The position numbers were made by a program, and so were the translations under genes. Of a stretch of DNA of 64,000 bases, positions 51,201 through 62,230 are shown piece by piece. Within the stretch, counting starts at the first letter, position 1, and the number at the start of each line of letters is the position of its first letter. The notes under the pieces are model-generated. The model did not search any database. It had not been told where the DNA came from and saw only the letters and a program-made list of their open reading frames with translations. Source of the DNA: Eumeta japonica. Taxonomy: Eukaryota; Arthropoda; Insecta; Lepidoptera; Psychidae. The stretch lies in NCBI GenBank assembly GCA_005406025.1, contig BGZK01001444.1, forward strand, positions 1 to 64,000. Direction: 5' to 3'.

Positions 51201-54200
51201 AAAAACTACTACATGGAATTGAATGTGGTTAGTGTATCATATTTTTGTTGGAGAATAAGCTAAAAAAATTGTTATGTACATAAACTGTTAAACTGGGAAC
51301 TATAACAGAATATAGAAATCTATTTTTAGAATTATATTTTGTTGCTTCAATTTGCGTCATACTTTTTATTATTGCATCTCAAATAGTGATGGCTATACAC
51401 CAGTTGAAGTGAATAGTGATGTAAACTTCCATACTTGGTCAATAAATGTCATCTTTAAATCATTATATGTCCACGCGGGCGGAGCTACGGACAATAGCTA
51501 GTTTAATAATAATAATTTGTACAAATAAAAGAAAATCGAGTAAAGGAGATTGTACAAGGATATTTCTGTGAAATCTATTTTTTTGCTTAGAAACTATTTA
51601 TAAATTATAAAGTATTTTCAATATACCCAATCACTAAATTGAGGGATTTATCAGTAATCAAATCTCTGTGTGATAAAGTAAACATCAGGCATTTTCATTA
51701 TCACGTGAAATAAAAATAAGTAGATAAGCACGGTGTTCCTTTTAACATTGTCGATATTTCATTTCGTGGTAAAGTTTGTCAATGCCCAAACAATAAACAA
51801 CCCTTATATAATATTTCATAACCAGATCTAACGCAATAGTAATTAAAACTTTATTGCCAAAAAAATATTGCACTTTAGTAGGAGTGTAAAATCTTATACA
51901 ATCATAAACAATTCATTAATTTTATATATACCATTTGATTTTTTCTTGCTATGCAAAATTTCTGTCCATGTAAATGTAATGCTAACACTACGATATTCAT
52001 CACAGACGTTTTCAGCGCTCCAGACAAACACTGCACATGGCAAACTGCTATCCTATAAAAATAACAATAATATAATAACATTATAAAACAAAAACACTCA
52101 TACGACGCAATTTCATTACCTATACAACAATAAACTTAATAAAAACAAGTTAAAAGTTAATAAAGATTTTATAATCCCACTTCAAATGCCATTATCTTCT
52201 ACAATCTTTTTGGAACAAAGAACCATAATGCGACTTGCAATACAAGTTGACTGATAGAAACCGTAACATAATGAAAAAGGGTTATGTCGCCTCCATGCCA
52301 CTTTCTCTCGCTCTCTCTTTTTCTCTCTTGAAATTTATTATTTAATATTTTGAAAACATTTATAAGAGCCATAGAGAAGATTGTTATGCCAAATTATAAT
52401 CACACTTAATCGGTGCTGAGGCGTACACTCTCACAATCGTTTAATGTCAGATTGGTCGGATCGCATTAGACCTTAAGCCCGGTGTGAGTTAGGAGGCCGA
52501 TAAGGACCCTTTTAACTAATGCTATGACAATTTAACAAATTAACAATCTTATTGTTGAATTCACAGTGGCCAGGATCGAATCCAGTAATTCCCGATTTGA
52601 AGGCGTCGTCCTTAATCATTGATCCTCCATCTCGCTTATAGATGGAGAATCGTAAGGCAAATATACATTATTATATTAAATTTTCAATAATAATTTTAAG
52701 TAACTACTTGAAGCTTTAGTACGTACAGCACTCCTTTACTTATTCTACTGATCTTATCAATAATTTCCATGAATTAAAATTTTTGTATAATATACACAAA
52801 ACTGTGTACTTCAGAATAAGAATAATATTGCTTCTATAATTTTTTGATATGTTAATGATAATGCAACCAATACAAAGCCTTCTATGTTTCATAATTTACA
52901 ATTCACCTTGAAAACCTTTGAATAATCATCTGAATTAACGCTCAAGGTGTTAAAAATTAGCATTGTGCAATAAAACTATTAAAACAGCTTAATCAACCAT
53001 GATTCATGGAAGATAATAATGAACAATGCTGTGAAATGGTTGTATTTCGAAACAATGCATAAAACAGAATGTTTTAGATATCAATGTTATTGCATAGATT
53101 TAGATATTAAGATACAGGTAACCTAAAAATATATATATATATATTTATGGTATCTTATTAAATGATTATAGATGCAAAGTCGAGATATATTATTTTCTTT
53201 TAGAAATTCTCATCACTCATTTTCGCTTACAAATAATCTAACAAGTCATTATTAACAAGTATATAATTGTGTTTTGGTTCATTAATTGATTGTAGATATA
53301 TTAATAATTTAACCATTAAATGGATAGTTATTTTTATGTAATATTTTTATTGAATAAATACAGATATTTTTACAAATTTATCTAAAATGATAAATATACT
53401 TTCAAACCATGTGTTGGTATTTAAAAATCTTTCCTTGGAAGGGTACGTTTATATGTACAACAATGTTTATGATAAAATATTGGTCTTATTATTGAGCAGA
53501 TTTAAGTTTGTACAACTTTCATTATAAGTACAAAGAAGTAAAAAAATTTTAGAAATCTCATTACACTACAACCATACAGGATTTTAGTGATAAATTCCAT
53601 ATGATTATCAATTCCTTTGCTCACGGCAATCCATTTTATTTTAGTAGATTTTAGAAAACCTCCTTAAATACAAGCCATCAGAACAATTTTCAACATTAAT
53701 TAAAAAAATAAATAAAACGTTATAAACCTTATAATTGTGGGGTATCACCGGAGATATCTGTCTGCATATCAGTTTGATACCGTATTTAGACAAATCATAG
53801 GTTGTCCACGCTCTGGGATACAAGCCGGTATATTCACAATCAGCACCGTTCAAATTCCATTCCCATGTTGCGGGAGCTTTCTTTGGTTTACTGTAATTAC
53901 ATGAAAGATAACAGAATAACTATTGTTACTACCCCAATGAAAAAATATGTTTTTCATGAGTACATGTTTCGTTTGTAAACTAACGATAAGCATTATCATC
54001 AGCTTTATCATAGGAACCCACTGAACCTGTACCCACTCATGTTCAAACACGAACCTGCTCTAGAAAAATGTGTTGTATTTTAATACTGGACAAGCAGATC
54101 AGTTATTACGTGAAAAACTAGGTGAATGATATGAGAAGATTGGCAATGAGACATAAAAATAAACGGAATCCTATGTGGCATAATAAGGGTATCAGTGTCA

Positions 54201-57200
54201 TTGATAGTGGCGATTAAAGTTCCAATTCTGATCATGAATACTAAAGAGATTTATACATATACTTTACTTTCATTTTAATCTTCTATAAAATTTAGAGAGC
54301 AATGTATTCCAAAATGTTTTTAATATTTACAATTAAGTTATGTATTTTATCAACCATTGAATCAATCATGGTATGGTAACATACTAAATGGAATGGCAAA
54401 AAAATAGTTTTTAAAGTGTTGCACTACAGTGGTTAAAAATTTGAAGAAACACATATCCTATACAGTAATAATTCATATACATAAGATGTCTGAGGTATCA
54501 TTTATCATATTGTAATGCAACTATGGTGCTGCTACTCAATCAATGATCTAAATATCTATGAGGGTAGGCATTTATGAAACCTCAGCATAGACATCCATGA
54601 TCAAATGGTCAGTTATTATCATTGAACTGACAATCCCTAGCCATTTTTTTTGAGCTTCAATGCAATAAGAAGAACGATTGAATTATTTTGAAATCATGAA
54701 GAATATTTTTATGTGATAAAAAAAAAATTGCAAATATTTGAAATAGAATATAGCTTTTTCTGACGCTATTTATTCTCAAAATGTAATTTATTCCTGTCTG
54801 TATTTTATTAGAATTGTATTTAAATACAAATTACATATGTTTATAAATAATAGAACATAAGTATTTTATTATTATACCCAAGTGTATGCAGTGTTATTAA
54901 AACTGTTTTGACTTACTCATATGTAGATAAAACAGATTGGAAAATGGTTTTATTGTCAGCATTCCTTATATTGACAATGAACTGGCATTCAGGTATCGTT
55001 ATATACTCATAAATGCCTGGACAAAGTTGAAATCTACAAAATTCACCTTTGAATCCACGACCTATTGTACCCCCACCAATACCTCCGATGGGGCAACCTA
55101 AAAAATTATCATGGTATTTACTATAAAATAGTAATAGATACAAATGTCAAGATGGAACACAATTTCTTTGATAAGTTCTTCTTACTATTTTCCATCTACA
55201 AAAATATTTAGATACATGGTAACACTACTTAATTCCAAAATTTATCTATGTAAATAAAAGACACTTAAAACTATCTGCAGTTTATGTCATTTTACCTCAA
55301 AATTTTACAAAATAATTGTTTAAATTTTTTTATCTCATTTTTCTAGGAATATATATATATATATATATATATAAAGTAATATGATAAATGGATTTATTTT
55401 TCTGTGCTAAAAATGGAGTGTACATAAATAAAATTTTCGTTAAATTTTTTCTTATATTCAATTTGCTAAAATTGGGCTACATTTAATTTCATTTGTTATT
55501 TTGTAATAATGTCAAACTTTTTCTTAGGATAACGTTATGTGATGGCTGAAGTTCAAAGTCTTTGCCTTCATAGTGGAGAAAAAATATATCTAAACATTGT
55601 CTATATGACATTTGAAGTAAACGTTAAAAGGTAAAAAATGTTACGAAATTTTAGCTAGGTCGCATTCGACATTGACATTACAGTATAACATCGTTTTTTT
55701 TTGACCATGAAAAGCACACAATGTACACTATTTAGCTGATGTTGTTTAGAGGTGAAATGAAGGTCAAGAGGGAAATCAGTATTTCTTTATTAAACTACAT
55801 CTTATAGTTTTCAAACTTTGAAATAGACAAATCGTGTATAGAAATCTAAGGTTTCAAAATGGTTTCAGAATTAATTTTGCTTGTCCTACTTTACGCACTG
55901 AATTAAGAATCCTAACTAATCAGTTATAATTTTCATATATCTTTTAGCATTCAGGCTAATATTTAGAAAAAACTCTCAAAATTAAAAATCTAAAACCTAA
56001 CAAGATAACCTATATAATATAGTAATTTACTAAATAAAATATAAAGTAATTTCTAAAACGTGTACAGAACCATAGAACAAAAAGTATTTTCATATAAATT
56101 TTATAATCAACATACCATACATTCTTTGTGCGGATACCATTGTCATATAGTCCATTATAGGTTTTTTGTGATGCATTCTGCGGCCGAGATAATATTTAAA
56201 ATACCTGCAAAATATATATAAATGTTATTTTAGTTTATAATATACAGCGTTCATAGATAGCAGTGAACATTTATAGCCCAAATGTCGGGAAGCGTTTCTT
56301 ACATTAGAATTCTATTTTAAAAATACTTTAGATTATGACCGTGGTGCATAATCTTAAAGTATTTTTATAAGAGAATTCTGTGTTTTAATTTTAATCTCAA
56401 TGGCTGAAACATTTGTCAACCATTGACCTTATTAGATTATTGTTAAGTAAATTATTATTGTAGTTTGCCTATACGTCATCAATTACAGTTGCCAACTGTA
56501 GTAATTTACTATAGATGGCAATAAATTAAAATAAAACAGCTGAAAAGAATAATGGAAAAATATTGTTGTTGCTGTACTGTTATTGTATGTTAAAAAAGAG
56601 CTTCAAAAACAGTAGGTTAAAAATTTTAATTGTTTTTTAAGTCATTTTCCTAAATAAGTAAACCAATCATGCAAATTTATTATTTTTGAACTAAATCTAT
56701 TAGAGCAAATTAAGAATTAAAAAAATAAGAATCATAAATATATTTAAGAATAATAATAAAAATAATAAGATCCTGTATTTGCTTATGATCCTTTTATTTT
56801 CAGTTATTAGGTTGAGTGATTCGGTTTATTTCGCAGTATATGTTCGTTCCATTGATGAAATGAGGACACTCAACATGATAATGATAGATTGTGATTTTCG
56901 AAACTCAATATTTGCAAATTCTTTATAATTTCATAAAAATATTGATAATTTTACTATCTATTATGTTCACATTTGGTAATGTCTGACCTAATATTTTTTT
57001 AAGTAAAATATAAAAGAGCTAACTATATGGCAAAATGGTTCTATAATAACGTTATGATATATCGCTACAAATAATAAAAAAAAAAGAAAATCAAAAAGTT
57101 TAAATGTATTTTTTTTACTGTAATACAAAAATGCACTACAGAACCACTAAAACACTTTTAATTGAATGCACTTAAGCTATTAAGTTGCTGATCCTCAAAA

Positions 57201-60200
57201 TAAATGTAAACAATGTCATATGTTATACTTCATTATAAAAAAGGTTGTAAACATGTCACATCTGTTGTAAACAAACAAATATTTGTATTTATTGAAATAT
57301 TATAATAAATCGAAATTCATAAATAATGTAAACAACTACTTAGTTGTTGCATACACCTGTGCATTTCAAAATAAACCAGTGGAGTCATATTTTATTATTT
57401 ATTTAAGAAGAGAGTGATTTTGCTATTATATTATTTTGTTTAGGAGCATTGTTTGCTACGATAAGTGTTTTTCATATTTCGTGACAAGCTGTAATTAAAT
57501 TTTGTTTATTGTTCTAAATAATTGTATCTAACTGGTTATATCTTTGAAATTGATATTTTGAAAACAATGTTATTAAAGCTATGCTCACTTTTCATGAAAA
57601 AAAAAAAAATGTGCACGTAAAAAAAAATAGGCAAGCGAAATATTGCTATGCAAATGCCACAAGTAATTAGCTCTCTATCCATGTAGAGAGCTAATTTACT
57701 TTAGCAGTTGGTAGATAGTAGATACTCAGGTGCATATATGTATTTATGGTTTGTCTATCAATTTTTATCACATTATCAATAACCAACTTCAATAGTCTAC
57801 TCAAACATATGTAGCCTGTCTCCGTAAAATGTTTTAGCTATTACTTAACAATGCTGTCTGCCTATTTTTTATGTCCAAGCAAATATGAGGAAACAATCCA
57901 TACATTTTAACATTTTATCATAAAATAATGCAAAAACATGAAATAAGCCACAAGGCTTTGAATTGTTTAAGGACCTACAGCTACGTCAGTAAAGATAGCA
58001 CAAAATTAATATCTAATGTGGTTCAAGATTTTAAGCCTGAAACTTTTAATATGAAAGATGAAACTGACTTGAAATCGGACAATTTTAAGCATTTAACAAC
58101 AATGGACACTGCTTATTAATTTATCAGTAGAGCAGTTTACAAGATATTGTAAAAAAACACTTGAAAAATTTTTCATTCATTAAATGATATTTTTTGAACA
58201 AATCAACCGATTTTTATGCAACTTTGACAATTGATGCAACTGCTGTGGGAAAAGAGCTGATTAGATTTTGGTATCGATTGGTACAGTAGATTAAAGTTAC
58301 AAAATTTTTTCTGAAAACTTTATTTTTGAGATTCCTCAAAATCTACCACATGGAATCAGTTCACCATTTCAGAAAGTCTAAGGAGAATGGACCACTTTTG
58401 AATGTTGTTAGCTGCGGTCTGATCAGTTAACCTACCCAAAAGATATGAGAGGTTTATATACACATGCACCTGCATGCGTGCGTGCGTGCGAGTGTGTGTG
58501 TGCAAAATTATAAGCTAATTACCGTAAGCCATGATTTTTGAAATGAAACTTCTTTATCGGCGTATGGGAGAAATTTTATAGCAATGTAACATTTTTCTGT
58601 TACGCGCCATCTTTATTTCTGGGTAACATTTGTTCGTTACGCGCGCGCCATATTTATTCAATGTTATTAATGTCATCGTGGCATAAACATAATTGTTACT
58701 AAGGCCACCTGTCACATATACTTTCTGTCAACACCCTAGATCTATTTACAGTTTGTATATATTACATTTTCCTATTATCTAAGTTGAAACCTTTTCAACC
58801 GACATACATGAACTATATCTCACATTGTTTCATTGAGTGACTCGATTTTATATGTAGCGTTCGATAATTTTCCTACAATTCTATATGGCCCTTTATAACA
58901 TCGCATTAATTGAAAAGTTTTACCTATCACCCTTCAGGTACATATACCATTACCAAGTCTCCTACATGAAACTCTGAACATTTCTATTTCTGAAACTCAG
59001 TAGTGACGTGAAAAATAATATTTCAATTAAGTGATTAGCGAAAAAAAATTTATAAAGTTATTTGTATCCATGTCTATGATAATAAAAGCCTTTTGCATAA
59101 ACTTTATCTAATTAAGCTTTATTCAACCAATTTCTGTGAAGTTGTAAATAGTAAATCATTTTTCGAAAAATGATGTCATAAAGAAGTTTCACTTCTTACG
59201 TGTGTACACTAATACACACACACTTTTTCTTTATACTTGTTAGTTCCAAAATTATTATTTTAGTATCAAGTAATATCTGCAATGTCCCACAACCTAACAT
59301 TCCCTGTCAGGTACGTACTTCATTCCCTGTCACATATATAATGAAAACATATTGACGGGGAAGAATGCCTTTGTTCTCCAAAAGCAACAAAATGACAATG
59401 TCATCTAGTTGTACTTTCCATGTAAACCCATTTACAAGTACCCACTAATATCAGAAAGGACATTAGTGATAAGCTGTTAGTTGTGCTGTGAATTACTTTG
59501 ATAATATACACAGAACGCAGTGAGATAATGGAATTTTATATGTATCCTCAATTAATGAGAATATTACAGCGAAATATGAATTATTACAATTTAATCATAA
59601 CAAGATTTAGAATAGATTGTATTATAATATTACATTCTGTTTGTTGCAATTCATTAATTTTTAATAATTTTCTATTTTTTAATGCTTCATGTTTTCATTT
59701 ATTGAACAGCAGTGATCAAAAAACAACAGGAGATTCCAATAAAAATGAAAAAAAAATTATTGTCAGTAGACACTAATCAAATTCAAAGACTATAAATACT
59801 CGATAATTTTATATAATTTTTTTAGGAAATATTAAATAGATAGTATGAGAAAATATTAGGAAATTTTAAATGAAATAATAAACAAATATGACTGAATGTA
59901 GAAATTAAAATAAGCCCTGAACCCATGTCCTTGTAATGTATATTCTAAGAAATTTGGTCTTCAACAATTTTTCATTTCGTTCTGAAATTATTTGAAATAT
60001 AAAACAAATTACAAAAGTTATATAATGTAAAAGAGGCAATATTATCTATCTTAAATATTTAGAGCCTCCACAAATAAAATCAAACACATGAAACTGTCAT
60101 CACTTAATTCTGATTTGCCTCTAATATTTGGTGAGCAAGTCCTTATAAATGAAAACTGAATTTACTAAATCTGCACAGTTATTTTAAATTTCTACTAAGG

Positions 60201-60745
60201 GACATCTAAACAAAACAAAAAACTAAAAAAAAAATCACCTAAAACTAAACAAATAGAATCAAACTGAATAAACTGCAATTATTTAATATTATTCTATTTA
60301 AAAATCTTTGATTAAAGATTTTTAAATTTTTAAACCATAAATTATACTAAAAGCTTATATTTTAAAAAAATTGACCAGAAAAGAGACCCACGAAATTCTA
60401 GAGTCTAAATTATTTAGTCTTGATTTATAGGATCTAGCTACTGTATTGCAAAAAATAAATAGCAAAAAGACAACTTGGAGATTTAAAAACCCTCATATGT
60501 TTGTACTCTTTCATGTGCAATATCAGTAAATGACACCTTAAATCAAGTATATATATTAAAAAAAACCTTGGCTTATAATAAATTATATTAAACACAACTT
60601 ACCTCACAGCGAGCGGTAACATTTCAAATATTTGTTTGGTGTTAGGACTAATTATTTGTTTGCTTTGCAGTGGAAATTCATGATTTAAAAGCATTTTCAG
60701 ACCATATTTTGGAGGTCGATCTATAGGTAATCTATTATTTTCCAT
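38966..60745 (-). CDS. GBA2: Non-lysosomal glucosylceramidase (GH116), 15 coding exons
   Basis: Exons in transcript order: 60603-60745, 56116-56204, 54917-55097, 53728-53890, 51932-52052, 49625-49924, 47689-47812, 47403-47528, 46639-46749, 46310-46424, 45877-46006, 44900-45458, 43715-43930, 39403-39641, 38966-39207. All junctions are GT-AG and in phase, giving 952 residues (human GBA2 is about 927). The family is a retaining beta-glucosidase that splits glucosylceramide into glucose and ceramide at the cytosolic face of ER, Golgi or plasma membrane. The N-terminal beta-sandwich domain holds [20 protein letters not shown]; the C-terminal (alpha/alpha)6 barrel holds [18 protein letters not shown] and DQTFDSW. 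By comparison with human E527 and D677, the likely nucleophile is E463 and acid/base D713. A roughly 100-residue proline- and acid-rich insertion lies between them (about 573-675). Introns 2, 3, 8-12 and 14 show only AT-rich sequence or short repeats; introns 1, 4, 5, 6 and 13 carry mobile-element debris. Confidence 0.97.
39403..39641 (-). CDS. GBA2: GBA2 coding exon 14
   Basis: Residues 793-873. Acceptor CTCGCAG|GT, donor GAAG|GTCAGT. Contains GKMGAVNGF and [14 protein letters not shown], conserved in the barrel. Confidence 0.95.
40030..40075. repeat. LINE-terminus-like motif, GBA2 intron 13
   Basis: TAGCTTTTGTCCGCGACTCC followed by ACCGGCGTGGA; same family as 1246-1285. Confidence 0.5.
40466..40640 (+). 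repeat. Dispersed repeat family C, GBA2 intron 13
   Basis: Starts GAAGTTATACTTCTTTAGG, then GCGCGTTATGAAAAAATAAT and AATTCGAATTTCGAATAATG, ending in an A/T-rich tail. Homologous copies at 61738, 62146 and 62558. Confidence 0.7.
40709..41028 (+). repeat. 120-bp tandem repeat, 2.7 near-identical copies
   Basis: Units start at 40709, 40829 and 40949 with TCTGATGATGGAGCTGGAAG and differ by only one or two bases. Because 120 is a multiple of three, an open frame of 127 codons appears on the minus strand; it is not a gene. Confidence 0.97.
41085..41345 (+). pseudogene. Mariner transposase fragment (C-terminal), GBA2 intron 13
   Basis: Reads [20 protein letters not shown], then after a stop [19 protein letters not shown] and SMAHALSEQ, then in shifted frames [11 protein letters not shown] and VASDGQYFD. 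These are the second and third catalytic aspartate regions and C-terminus of a DD34D mariner transposase. The N-terminal two thirds and both terminal repeats are missing. It is interrupted by stops and frameshifts. Confidence 0.9.
41640..43615 (+). pseudogene. Ty3/gypsy retrotransposon pol remnant, GBA2 intron 13
   Basis: Broken plus-strand frames follow pol order. Reverse transcriptase: [26 protein letters not shown] and [12 protein letters not shown] (41900-42240). RNase H end: [13 protein letters not shown] (about 42915-42960). A segment ahead of integrase: [19 protein letters not shown] (about 43045-43110). Integrase core: [18 protein letters not shown] (about 43405-43460). Many stops and frameshifts; no LTRs recognised. 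The element lies antisense to GBA2. Confidence 0.85.
43715..43930 (-). CDS. GBA2: GBA2 coding exon 13
   Basis: Residues 721-793. Acceptor TTGTAG|CG, donor GTATG|GTGGGT, which restores LAGVWFLRAIG across the intron. Contains [18 protein letters not shown]. Confidence 0.93.
44900..45458 (-). CDS. GBA2: GBA2 coding exon 12: insertion and acid/base residue
   Basis: Residues 535-721, much GC-richer than exons 1-11. Acceptor TTTCAG|AA, donor CCAAG|GTCAGC. Starts [20 protein letters not shown], then a long non-conserved proline-rich and acidic stretch, then [21 protein letters not shown]713 aligns with the reported human acid/base residue. Confidence 0.95.
45877..46006 (-). CDS. GBA2: GBA2 coding exon 11
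   Basis: Residues 492-535. Acceptor CACAG|GT, donor CCAG|GTGAGA. Ends with [10 protein letters not shown], matching the IPHD(I/L)GDP motif of the family. Confidence 0.93.
46310..46424 (-). CDS. GBA2: GBA2 coding exon 10: probable catalytic nucleophile
   Basis: Residues 453-491. Acceptor TTTCAG|AC, donor CAG|GTGAGT. Contains [20 protein letters not shown]463 aligns with the reported human nucleophile. Confidence 0.95.
46639..46749 (-). CDS. GBA2: GBA2 coding exon 9
   Basis: Residues 416-453. Acceptor GACAG|TA, donor AAG|GTTTGT. Contains [20 protein letters not shown], strongly conserved at the start of the barrel. Confidence 0.95.
47403..47528 (-). CDS. GBA2: GBA2 coding exon 8
   Basis: Residues 374-416. 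Acceptor TTACAG|AT, donor AG|GTAAGG. Begins YYTKYFG, the conserved link into the catalytic barrel. Confidence 0.92.
47689..47812 (-). CDS. GBA2: GBA2 coding exon 7
   Basis: Residues 333-374. Acceptor TTTTAG|GT, donor AG|GTGGTT. Contains [12 protein letters not shown], a hallmark of the family. Confidence 0.92.
48985..49190 (+). mobile_element. Possible SINE with T-rich tail, GBA2 intron 6
   Basis: A perfect B-box, GGTTCGATTCC, at 49042-49052 is preceded by a weak A-box-like TAGGAAAGGTGGG. It is followed by imperfect copies of TTTCTTTTTTTGTGAGAAAA to about 49190. Confidence 0.4.
49625..49924 (-). CDS. GBA2: GBA2 coding exon 6
   Basis: Residues 233-333. Acceptor ATTTAG|CG. Donor AGAT|GTAAGG is chosen because it alone keeps phase with exon 7; reading through gives an unrelated AT-rich tail. 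The lysine-rich segment near the end ([12 protein letters not shown]) appears variable. Confidence 0.85.
51465..51503 (+). repeat. LINE-terminus-like motif, GBA2 intron 5
   Basis: CCACGCGGGCGGAGCTACGG then ACAATAGCTAG, the same motif as at 1246-1285 but inverted. Confidence 0.55.
51932..52052 (-). CDS. GBA2: GBA2 coding exon 5
   Basis: Residues 193-233. Acceptor TTATAG|GA, donor G|GTATAT. Encodes [15 protein letters not shown], the conserved continuation of the N-terminal beta-sandwich. Confidence 0.9.
52560..52645 (-). mobile_element. tRNA-like fragment, GBA2 intron 4
   Basis: The minus strand has GGATTCGATCCT (52582-52571), close to a B-box, preceded by GATGGAGGATCAATGATTAA, which only loosely resembles an A-box. 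Possibly a decayed SINE. Confidence 0.3.
53728..53890 (-). CDS. GBA2: GBA2 coding exon 4
   Basis: Residues 138-192. Acceptor TTACAG|TA, donor AAG|GTTTAT. Contains [13 protein letters not shown] and [13 protein letters not shown], both conserved in GH116. Confidence 0.95.
54917..55097 (-). CDS. GBA2: GBA2 coding exon 3: glycine-rich motif
   Basis: Residues 78-138. Acceptor TTTTAG|GT, donor GA|GTAAGT. Contains [20 protein letters not shown] and RFQLCPG, the signature of the N-terminal domain. Confidence 0.95.
55349..55373. repeat. (AT)n microsatellite, GBA2 intron 2
   Basis: An uninterrupted AT run of 25 bases. Confidence 0.95.
56116..56204 (-). CDS. GBA2: GBA2 coding exon 2
   Basis: Residues 48-78. 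Acceptor TTGCAG|GT, donor TATG|GTATGT. Encodes [20 protein letters not shown], matching the conserved stretch before the glycine-rich motif in GH116. Confidence 0.9.
56306..56379. repeat. Long 74-base hairpin, GBA2 intron 1
   Basis: Two 32-33-base arms (AGAATTCTATTTTAAAAATA onward against its inverse) pair with two mismatches and one bulge around a 9-base loop, ACCGTGGTG. Confidence 0.85.
57661..57701. repeat. Hairpin, 13-bp perfect core, GBA2 intron 1
   Basis: AATTAGCTCTCTA and its exact inverse flank TCCATG. The pairing extends outward with one bulge. Confidence 0.85.
58471..58502. repeat. (TGCG)n/(GT)n microsatellite, GBA2 intron 1
   Basis: TGCATGCGTGCGTGCGTGCG followed by AGTGTGTGTGTG. 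Confidence 0.9.
58545..58735. repeat. LTR-like or repeat family C-related segment with internal duplication
   Basis: Two tandem imperfect copies of GTAACATTT..GTTACGCGC..CCAT..TTTATT start near 58586 and 58623. ACTTCTTTATCGGCGTATGG resembles the start of repeat family C. It directly adjoins the gypsy integrase remnant and may be part of its LTR. Confidence 0.4.
58781..58977 (-). pseudogene. Ty3/gypsy integrase C-terminus remnant (GPY/F-like), GBA2 intron 1
   Basis: The minus strand reads [15 protein letters not shown], a stop, then [19 protein letters not shown] and [13 protein letters not shown]. This matches the end of gypsy integrase with the GPY/F module. The rest of the element is not recognisable. 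Confidence 0.75.
60603..60745 (-). CDS. GBA2: GBA2 coding exon 1 (start)
   Basis: Residues 1-48, starting [20 protein letters not shown]. Donor AG|GTAAGT. The ATG at 60745-60743 is the first in frame. The exon is AT-rich. Confidence 0.9.
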
Positions 60746-61620
60746 GATTCAAAATATTTTATAAAAGTTGCAGTCACAAACAAAAGTTCAATATCAAATA
60801 TCACTATCATATATATTAAATTCTTCTTAACATATATGCCATATATTGCACATTCACTCCAATAATCAATTTATAATTGTTTTCTTCTTCCAAGTAATAA
60901 ATCTATAAAACCATGTCGAAGCTTTTTGAAACCATTTCGAAAATGGTTCGAAACAGAAGTTAATTTACGTGGACTTCTACCTATACATCAAATGTACTCT
61001 ATGACACAAGTCATACAGTAAATGAACATTGTACAACCACAGAGCCACAAGATAATCTTAGCTATTTAACTAGAGAGTTGCTGTCAAACAATGTTGTCAG
61101 AATCTATTCAAACTATTTGCCTGAAAAACAATTAAATTCTCAAAGGTAACTTTAAAACTCATAATAGCTTGAATTGTTGTCAATCAAATAAAATGAAAGA
61201 AAAATCTCGTGCTGTGTGTACTTGTGTGAAGCACCTAGGGAGTTATACTTCTTTGATATATATAAATAACAGTTTTTTTTTTCGGCGAATACAATTTTTA
61301 AGCTATTGCATAGCTTCTATCGCGGACCTTGAGCGTGGAGAGCGAATCCAGAAATTCTGTAACGAAAATAACCTAATACCCCCACTCCGACCGGCACAGC
61401 GGTAATACTTTTTATTTTTACCATCTATCGATGAATAGCAGAACTTTTAATGACTTTTTTGAAATATCGCGCTTGTCTCTTTAGTTCAGCAACTCGCCTC
61501 TAGGTGGCATTGGTTGTATCGGCCATACTGCGCATGCGTAATCCCCCTCTTCGCCCCGAAATCTGGTGACTCATGCCTGCTTAGAGTTTCGGCGTTAGGG
61601 CACCTCCTCAAAAAAAAATA
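60746..61620 (-). promoter_or_regulatory. GBA2: GBA2 upstream region with promoter-like motifs
   Basis: The segment before the ATG is AT-rich to about 61300, then GC-richer. It holds TATCGATG at 61426-61433, close to a DRE, and TGCGCATGCG at 61529-61538, the NRF1/Ewg-type palindrome common at housekeeping promoters. The transcription start is not visible. Confidence 0.35.
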
Positions 61621-61737
61621 CTGCATAAATAAAATAAATAAATAATTATAATTGCAAAAGTTGATTAAAAATACTATGCAATAGCTTTACTGCGGCAGTC
61701 CCCGAGTGCCACACCTGTTTTTATTTTTTTACTTATT

Positions 61738-62230
61738 TTGGCGCGTTATGAAAAATAATGAGAGAGAATTTTAATCAGCGAGACACGGAACTATGAAGTT
61801 CTCGTAAGTGGAACTTCAAATCACTAATAACCGATGTGTCAATCGTTCGAGCTGATGTAGCCGTTTTCAAGTTTCCTGTCACCCAGTAGGTGACCCTTGA
61901 GGGTATATTCAATTCAACTCTCCCCTCTGCCTTATCGATAGTCCTACTCTCCTACACTTCCCCTTTGTGATACCTAGCCGCCACCGCCGCCGCCCCTATC
62001 GCGCAATCTTATTTGATAGTGGGTGGTCTTATAATTTCGAAATTGGCCCGTTTGAATCAGCATTAGAAAAGAAAATTTTTAGCTCAGTTTACAAAATTCA
62101 ATCGGGTCGCTGAGATACGGGGAAGTTTTCCAGTAAGTTTTTAATGAAGTTATACTTCTTTTAGATCGTTATGAAAAAAATATGAGTGTGAATTTTTATC
62201 GGGGTGACATGAAAAATACAGTATTAAGTT
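61738..62230 (+). repeat. Repeat family C, two degenerate copies
   Basis: GGCGCGTTATGAAAAATAAT near 61740 and GAAGTTATACTTCTTTTAGA at 62146 mark two partial copies. Between them lies a GC-richer patch (61900-62020) with a perfect DRE, TATCGATA, at 61933-61940. Confidence 0.6.

Noticed and set aside
57928..58119. 63-codon open frame in GBA2 intron 1
   Set aside because: No domain recognised; may be retroelement debris, but not supportable as a gene.
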